Below the pieces are notes generated by a model. That model saw nothing but the letters and a program-made list of their open reading frames with translations. It was not told the origin of the DNA and did no database searches. The position numbers and the translations under genes are program-made. Positions 6,607 to 10,151 of a DNA stretch of 10,151 nucleotides are shown here, piece after piece (position 1 is the stretch's first letter; every line of letters begins with the position of its first letter). Source of the DNA: Desulfosporosinus sp. (GTDB lineage Bacteria > Bacillota > Desulfitobacteriia > Desulfitobacteriales > Desulfitobacteriaceae). The stretch is from assembly GCA_003513495.1 (NCBI GenBank), contig DOPM01000004.1, positions 1 to 10,151 of the forward strand. Direction: 5' to 3'.

Positions 6607-7395
6607 GTGATTGACCTAATTCAGAATATAAATAATAACAGTTCTGCCTCTGGTTGTTGAGGACCGACTTCTAGTGCTGGTCAGCGCAATGAATCCAAGA
6701 CTGAGAACTGCCAGATCTGTGGAGGGCAATTAGATTACTTCAATTCAGGGCGAGACTTAACCTGCCTCCATTGTGGTAAAAAAGAGATGGGTAACATTTC
6801 CTGTCCAAATGGACACTACATATGTGATGAATGTCACGGGAAAGGGCTTTTTGATATTGTAAAAGATTACGTATTGAGTTGTAAGACTACAAATCCCTTG
6901 GAAATAGCCAAGGATTTAATGGGCCAGAAAAATGTCCCCATGCTCGGCTGTGAGAATGCTTGGATAGCAGCAGGCGCTTTTATGGCAGCCCTTAAGAACG
7001 AAGGAACAACTATGGTTACAGATGAACAGATTATTGAAGTTCTGATTCGGACCAAGCGACAGGCTGTCGGAGGATTTTGTGGACTAACAGGGGTATGTGG
7101 AATTGTTCCAGCCATGGGCGCCTGCTTTAGTATCGTTTTAGGTGCTGCTTGTTCGAAAGATCAAGAAACAGCGAAAACAATGGAAGTAGTCGCAAGAATT
7201 GTTGGAAAAATCGCCAACGAAACAGGTCCTTGCTGCTGTAAAAACTTTGTTTGGACTGCCCTTAATGAGGGCATTACATTGGCACAATCCTATCTTAAAG
7301 TCTCTTTGTCTTCGCCGAGTCAAGAGATTATTTGTACCCACAGTTCACGTCACCCTCATGGATGTAGAGAGAGTAAATGCCCTTATTTTAAATGA
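6607..7395 (+). CDS. Putative Cys-Sec selenoprotein, DUF5714-like, with in-frame TGA
   Basis: This frame encodes 262 residues if TGA at 6658-6660 is read as selenocysteine. The GTG start is set by GGGGAGGA (6593-6600) at proper spacing. The ATG at 6787 has no Shine-Dalgarno and would cut off half of a metal site. In order: a short polar N-terminus, SGC-Sec-GP (15-20, Cys17/Sec18), a flexible stretch, a zinc ribbon with Cys35/Cys38 and Cys53/Cys56, and a further CPNGHYICDECH (66-77). A Cys-rich, mostly helical DUF5714-like domain follows, with MLGCENAWIAAG, GGFCGLTGVCG and GPCCCKNF, and a Cys/His tail ending CPYFK. There are no membrane segments or signal peptide. The family assignment is from memory and its biochemical role is unknown to me; redox or metal/metalloid chemistry is inference. 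A plain nonsense mutation is the main alternative. Confidence 0.82.
6658..6696 (+). promoter_or_regulatory. Bacterial SECIS element directing selenocysteine at TGA
   Basis: Directly after the TGA (6658-6660), GTGCT (6674-6678) pairs with AGCGC (6683-6687), including one U.G wobble, around a GGTC loop (6679-6682). An outer helix TTC (6669-6671 region) with GAA (6691-6693) and GGA/TCC at the base can extend it. The loop starts 18 nt after the TGA, inside the bacterial SECIS range. As I recall the E. coli fdhF element, it also has GGUC 18 nt after UGA, flanked by GC-A and U-GC; here the flanks are GC-T and A-GC, a compensatory pair. Confidence 0.75.
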
Positions 7396-7398
7396 TGT

Positions 7399-7422
7399 GA
7401 AAAAGATTGCATTGACTTTTTC
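7399..7422 (+). terminator. Weak candidate terminator after the selenoprotein gene
   Basis: GAAAAAG (7399-7405) and CTTTTTC (7416-7422) form a 7-bp AT-rich stem with a 10-nt loop, 3 nt after the stop codon. It has low GC and only a short T-rich tail inside the stem, so termination may be partial. Confidence 0.35.
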
Positions 7423-7573
7423 TTGAGTTATATCTACCTACCTTAGATGTTTGGAGGGTGATTATAGAGTAAGCAGAAAAGTTAAGTCAGTTGTTTGATT
7501 AATTTCAGGATATTTGCAAATAATGCTATAGAATAGTCTGAATAAATTAATCGATCAGAAAGGGTGTAGAGTT

Positions 7574-9049
7574 TTGAGTAAACCAATCCTTGACTTAACG
7601 CGTTCTTTATATGATCTTACCGAGGAATATCCTGAGCTGATCCCGATTTTGCTTGATATGGGCTTAGAAGGAGCAGCAAATCCTATTCTAAGAAAAACAG
7701 TGGGACGTAAATTACCCGTCTTAGAAGGTCTTAAACGGCATGGTGTACCCTTAGAAGAAGCCAGACGCAAGCTGGCCGCAAAAGGTTTTCATGTGCTAGG
7801 CGAAGAAGATCCACTAGAAATTCGTAAGGAACGCCGAGAACAGCTCAAGGAGATCATCCGGGATATCCACCGTCAAGCAAATCCAGACGAATTGCGAGAG
7901 AGATTTAAGGACTTGCTGAGCGATGTAGGGGCTACAGAAATTACTCAGTTGGAACAAGAATTAATCCAAGAAGGGTTATCCGAGCTGGAGATTAAATCCT
8001 TGTGTGATGTGCATGCAGCGGTCTTCGAAGAAGGTTTAAATAACCAAGTTGTGCAGGAAGAGCAAGCTGGACATCCGGTTCATACCTTTAAAAAGGAAAA
8101 TAGAAAGATAGAAAAAATAGTGACTTCACTGAATGAGCTTTTTGCAAAATTGAGCCAAAATGATTTTGCCTCTAAGGAAAACCATGTGGCTGAGTGGCGG
8201 CAACTTCATGAACAATTATTAGAAATCGAGAAACACTACAGTCGTAAGGAGAACATTCTGTTTGCTTACCTTGAGAAACACGGAGTAAACGCACCGCCGA
8301 AAGTAATGTGGGCAATCCACGATGACATCCGTGCACTTTTGAAAGAAGTTAGTAAAACTTTAAGGGATCAACAGCCAAACGTGAAGGATCTTAAGGAGAC
8401 TATTGAAAGAACGGCCCGACCAGCTATAAAAATGATCACAGATATGATTTACAAAGAAGAGAATATTATGTTTCCCATGTGCATTGATACTCTTACTGAT
8501 CAGGAATGGGCAGAGGTGGCAGAGCAAAGTGAGGAGATAGGATATCTGGTAGAGCCGGATACTGGCTGGAAACCTGCTATATCTGCGGAAAGAACAGTCT
8601 CCCTAAATCAGACTCCTCTATCCGACAATTTATCTAGAGGTGCAGAGGCTGAGATTCCCTTTGAGACAGGAGTGCTTACCCAGAAACAATTAAACCTTCT
8701 TCTCAATAACCTGCCCGTCGACATTACCTTTGTAGATGAACAGGACACAGTAAGGTATTTTACCTTTGGCAAAGAACGAATTTTTCAGCGCAGCAAGGCA
8801 ATTATTGGGCGTGAGGTGAAAAACTGCCATCCACCTGACAGTGTACATATCGTGGAAAAGATTCTGGAGGACTTTCGCAGCGGACGGAAAGACTCTGCTA
8901 ACTTCTGGCTGCACTTAGGGGAAAAATACGTTTATATTCAGTATTTTGCTTTGCGTGATGAAAACGGTAATTATGCTGGGACGATTGAGGTTTCACAAGA
9001 TATAACGGAAATACAAAAGGTTCAAGGTGAAAAAAGAATCTATACATAG
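7574..9049 (+). CDS. DUF1858-DUF438-hemerythrin-PAS multidomain protein
   Basis: This is a 491-residue soluble protein. It has a DUF1858 domain (about 3-66), a DUF438 domain (about 85-155), and a hemerythrin HHE domain (about 165-310) with candidate iron ligands His167/170, His221, Glu227, His249 and Glu295/296. A linker is followed by a PAS domain (about 368-485) containing GREVKNCHPP (412-421). This order is the usual DUF438 architecture in anaerobic Bacillota. The hemerythrin part suggests binding of a di-iron centre and a response to oxygen, NO or iron, and the PAS part suggests sensing; the exact role is not established. It has no kinase or output domain. Translation starts at TTG, supported by AAAGGGTG (7559-7566) 7 nt upstream. 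It lies 178 nt after the selenoprotein gene, so co-transcription is possible but not shown. Confidence 0.9.
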   Translation: MSKPILDLTRSLYDLTEEYPELIPILLDMGLEGAANPILRKTVGRKLPVLEGLKRHGVPLEEARRKLAAKGFHVLGEEDPLEIRKERREQLKEIIRDIHRQANPDELRERFKDLLSDVGATEITQLEQELIQEGLSELEIKSLCDVHAAVFEEGLNNQVVQEEQAGHPVHTFKKENRKIEKIVTSLNELFAKLSQNDFASKENHVAEWRQLHEQLLEIEKHYSRKENILFAYLEKHGVNAPPKVMWAIHDDIRALLKEVSKTLRDQQPNVKDLKETIERTARPAIKMITDMIYKEENIMFPMCIDTLTDQEWAEVAEQSEEIGYLVEPDTGWKPAISAERTVSLNQTPLSDNLSRGAEAEIPFETGVLTQKQLNLLLNNLPVDITFVDEQDTVRYFTFGKERIFQRSKAIIGREVKNCHPPDSVHIVEKILEDFRSGRKDSANFWLHLGEKYVYIQYFALRDENGNYAGTIEVSQDITEIQKVQGEKRIYT

Positions 9050-9131
9050 GGCAGGCGACAGATTCAGAACTCCCTATTCTTTGGTTCCTCTAGTTGAAAT
9101 ATACCAAGATTTAATGTGGAGAGTGAGGATT

Positions 9132-9520
9132 ATGAACCATATGAATAATAGCATATTTCCACATACAACAAAACGAGTATTCCTTAATACCCATCCAAAA
9201 GAGAATGCTAAGATAGGCATCACACAATTGCACGTTTAGACTCCTATAAGCATAGCAGCAATCAAGTATTGACGGATAGAATAGAAAAGCTAAATTCAGA
9301 ATGGGATACTGAGAGATTTCTCGAAGCAAATGCAGCATCAATTGTTATGGTAAGTACATTATTAGGCTTAAAACATAGCAAATACTGGTTCCTTATAACA
9401 GGCGCAGTTGGATTATTTCTTCTTCAGCACGCATTACAAGGGTGGTGTCCTCCTGTTCCTTTCATAAGAAAAAGGGGTATGCGAACATCTGAGGAAATAA
9501 ATAACGAGAGGATCGCCTGA
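9132..9520 (+). pseudogene. Frameshifted DUF2892 (YgaP-type) small membrane protein
   Basis: The C-terminal part (frame of 9269-9520) has the DUF2892 pattern: SEWDTERFLEANAA, two hydrophobic segments, then QGWCPPVPF and a RKRGMRTSEEI tail. The family normally has an N-terminal stretch with HT...RV and an IARY-like segment. That stretch is here in another frame from the ATG at 9132 (SIFPHTTKRV), stopping at TAG 9237-9239. The frames join if one CA is removed from CACACA (9221-9226), giving GITIARLDSY. GGAG (9118-9121) lies 10 nt before the ATG. The TTG at 9269 has no ribosome binding site and would begin in mid-domain. It may be a pseudogene, a phase-variable gene or a sequencing error. Confidence 0.72.
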
Positions 9521-9607
9521 AAATATTAAGAAAGGACTTTTCGGAAGTCAATAGTTGTGATGTTTCGGAAATTCTTAGTATTGTAGAAAGAGATTAATTT
9601 ACCCAAT

Positions 9608-9630
9608 ATAGCCGCCAAGCTGGCGGCTAT
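9608..9630. repeat. Strong GC-rich palindrome between DUF2892 and cupin genes
   Basis: ATAGCCGCCA (9608-9617) pairs perfectly with TGGCGGCTAT (9621-9630) around AGC. There is no T tract on either strand, so it is at best a weak terminator for the DUF2892 gene. The rest of 9521-9722 has no supported gene. Confidence 0.55.
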
Positions 9631-9682
9631 TCCCGATTCAATACCTTTCTGGAGGGACTAAATGATATTTAACTTTAAATTA

Positions 9683-9691
9683 TGATATAAT
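9683..9691 (+). promoter_or_regulatory. Extended -10 promoter of the cupin gene
   Basis: TGA-TATAAT is a perfect extended -10 element. The hexamer 17 nt upstream (9663-9668, TGATAT) is a poor -35, as extended -10 promoters tolerate. The start would be near 9698, giving a leader of about 25 nt. Confidence 0.6.
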
Positions 9692-9722
9692 TTTGTAAAA
9701 CTCATTACGAAGGAGCAATAAC

Positions 9723-10076
9723 ATGATTAAACGTTTCGTGGATTTAAAGAAAGATTCAGTTTCTAACTTCCGTGGTGGTAATGGCGAACTTCAAATGACA
9801 CACTTTTTAGAAGCTGAAAAGGATGAATTCAAAGGTAAAGGTCGCTTATTTTGCAAGAATACTCTAAAACCTGGGAGCTCCATCGGACTTCATGAACATG
9901 TTGGAGATTTTGAGACCTATGTTGTTTTAAGTGGAGAGGGTCTAGTTAATGACAACGGAGACTTGCAGCCTGTTAAACCGGGTGATGTAATTATCACGAA
10001 GAACGGTGAAAAGCATTCCCTTGAAAATACAGGTACCGACGATTTAGAGGTTATCGCCTTAATTTTATTTGACTAA
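9723..10076 (+). CDS. Cupin-domain small protein
   Basis: This 117-residue single cupin beta-barrel contains motif 1 as GLHEHVGDFETYVVLSGEG (55-73), with candidate metal ligands His57, His59 and Glu64. Motif 2 is GDVIITKNGEKHSLEN (87-102), with His98. A full ligand set suggests it binds a divalent metal. Such stand-alone cupins include isomerases, dioxygenases and sugar- or metabolite-binding proteins; the substrate cannot be told from sequence. AAGGAG (9710-9715) lies 7 nt before the ATG. The gene has its own promoter and appears monocistronic. Confidence 0.9.
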   Translation: MIKRFVDLKKDSVSNFRGGNGELQMTHFLEAEKDEFKGKGRLFCKNTLKPGSSIGLHEHVGDFETYVVLSGEGLVNDNGDLQPVKPGDVIITKNGEKHSLENTGTDDLEVIALILFD

Positions 10077-10130
10077 ACAATTTCTAGCCAATCATAGTAT
10101 ATACATCTCCCAAAGGGACACATTTTAGAA

Positions 10131-10151
10131 TGAACTGCACCCCGTCAAGTA
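10131..10151. mobile_element. Possible end of an IS3-family (IS150-group) insertion sequence
   Basis: The final bases begin TGAACTGCACCCCG. From memory, IS150-group elements of the IS3 family end with TGTACTGCACCC, so 11 of 12 positions agree. If correct, the element's terminal inverted repeat starts at 10131 and the body lies to the right, outside the window. No transposase coding sequence is visible here. Confidence 0.42.

Noticed and set aside
6787..7395. Taking the ATG at 6787 as the start of the DUF5714-like protein
   Set aside because: There is no Shine-Dalgarno at a useful distance, and the upstream in-frame zinc-ribbon codons would be lost. The GTG at 6607 has a strong site.
7393..7395. 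The terminal TGA of the same gene as a second selenocysteine codon
   Set aside because: The protein ends naturally at CPYFK, the frame closes soon after, and only a weak AT-rich hairpin without a SECIS-like GGUC loop follows.
9027..9131. Upstream extension of the DUF2892 N-terminal frame to 9027
   Set aside because: It would overlap the end of the PAS-domain gene. The ATG at 9132 has GGAG at 10 nt and matches the family N-terminus better.
9269..9520. A stand-alone 83-residue gene starting at TTG 9269
   Set aside because: There is no ribosome binding site, and it would begin inside the conserved DUF2892 region. A frameshifted longer gene explains both halves better.
9517..9597. Short frame after the DUF2892 gene (KILRKDFSEV..., about 26 residues)
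   Set aside because: It has no ATG, GTG or TTG start and no independent support; an in-frame stop lies just upstream.

Overview
The window looks like a low-GC, endospore-forming member of the Bacillota, most likely a clostridial relative of Desulfosporosinus or Desulfitobacterium. This is an inference from AT-rich DNA, strong AGGAGG-type ribosome binding sites, frequent TTG starts, a KinB/Kin-like orphan histidine kinase, a DUF1858/DUF438/hemerythrin/PAS protein and an apparent selenoprotein. No taxonomic marker gene is present.

Layout. Positions 1-164 hold the end of a tRNA operon: the 3' end of a tRNA (probably Lys), tRNA-Gly(GCC) and a strong terminator. A low-complexity Gln/Gly/Pro/Tyr protein (244-597, minus) is divergent from a membrane histidine kinase (864-2279, plus). 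A FabG-like SDR reductase (2491-3234) follows as its own unit, bounded by terminators. A 67-residue protein (3466-3669) converges on and overlaps a DMT/EamA transporter (3661-4614, minus). Next come tRNA-Thr(TGT) with a near-consensus promoter and terminator, and a phosphatidylserine decarboxylase (4982-5878), both on minus. A 48-residue disordered protein with its own terminator (6101-6293) is followed by an unusual non-coding block of consecutive hairpins (6301-6430).

The centrepiece is 6607-7395. A DUF5714-like Cys-rich protein that would normally be called from the ATG at 6787 almost certainly begins at a GTG at 6607, behind a GGGGAGGA Shine-Dalgarno. Its reading frame crosses one in-frame TGA (6658-6660) in the context Ser-Gly-Cys-TGA-Gly-Pro. 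Directly behind that TGA lies a hairpin with a GGTC apical loop 18 nt away, the layout of the E. coli fdhF SECIS. The recovered N-terminal part also carries a CxxC...CxxC zinc ribbon. I read this as a Cys-Sec selenoprotein whose function is unknown to me.

Downstream are a TTG-initiated DUF1858-DUF438-hemerythrin-PAS sensor (7574-9049), a DUF2892/YgaP-type membrane protein apparently broken by a CA-dinucleotide slippage frameshift (9132-9520), and a cupin protein (9723-10076) with an extended -10 promoter. The last 21 bases resemble the terminal inverted repeat of an IS3-family (IS150-group) element running out of the window.

The genes are mostly single-gene units and do not form one pathway. 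The selenoprotein, hemerythrin/PAS protein, DUF2892 protein and cupin share a loose theme of redox, metal or thiol chemistry. That link is only inference from proximity.
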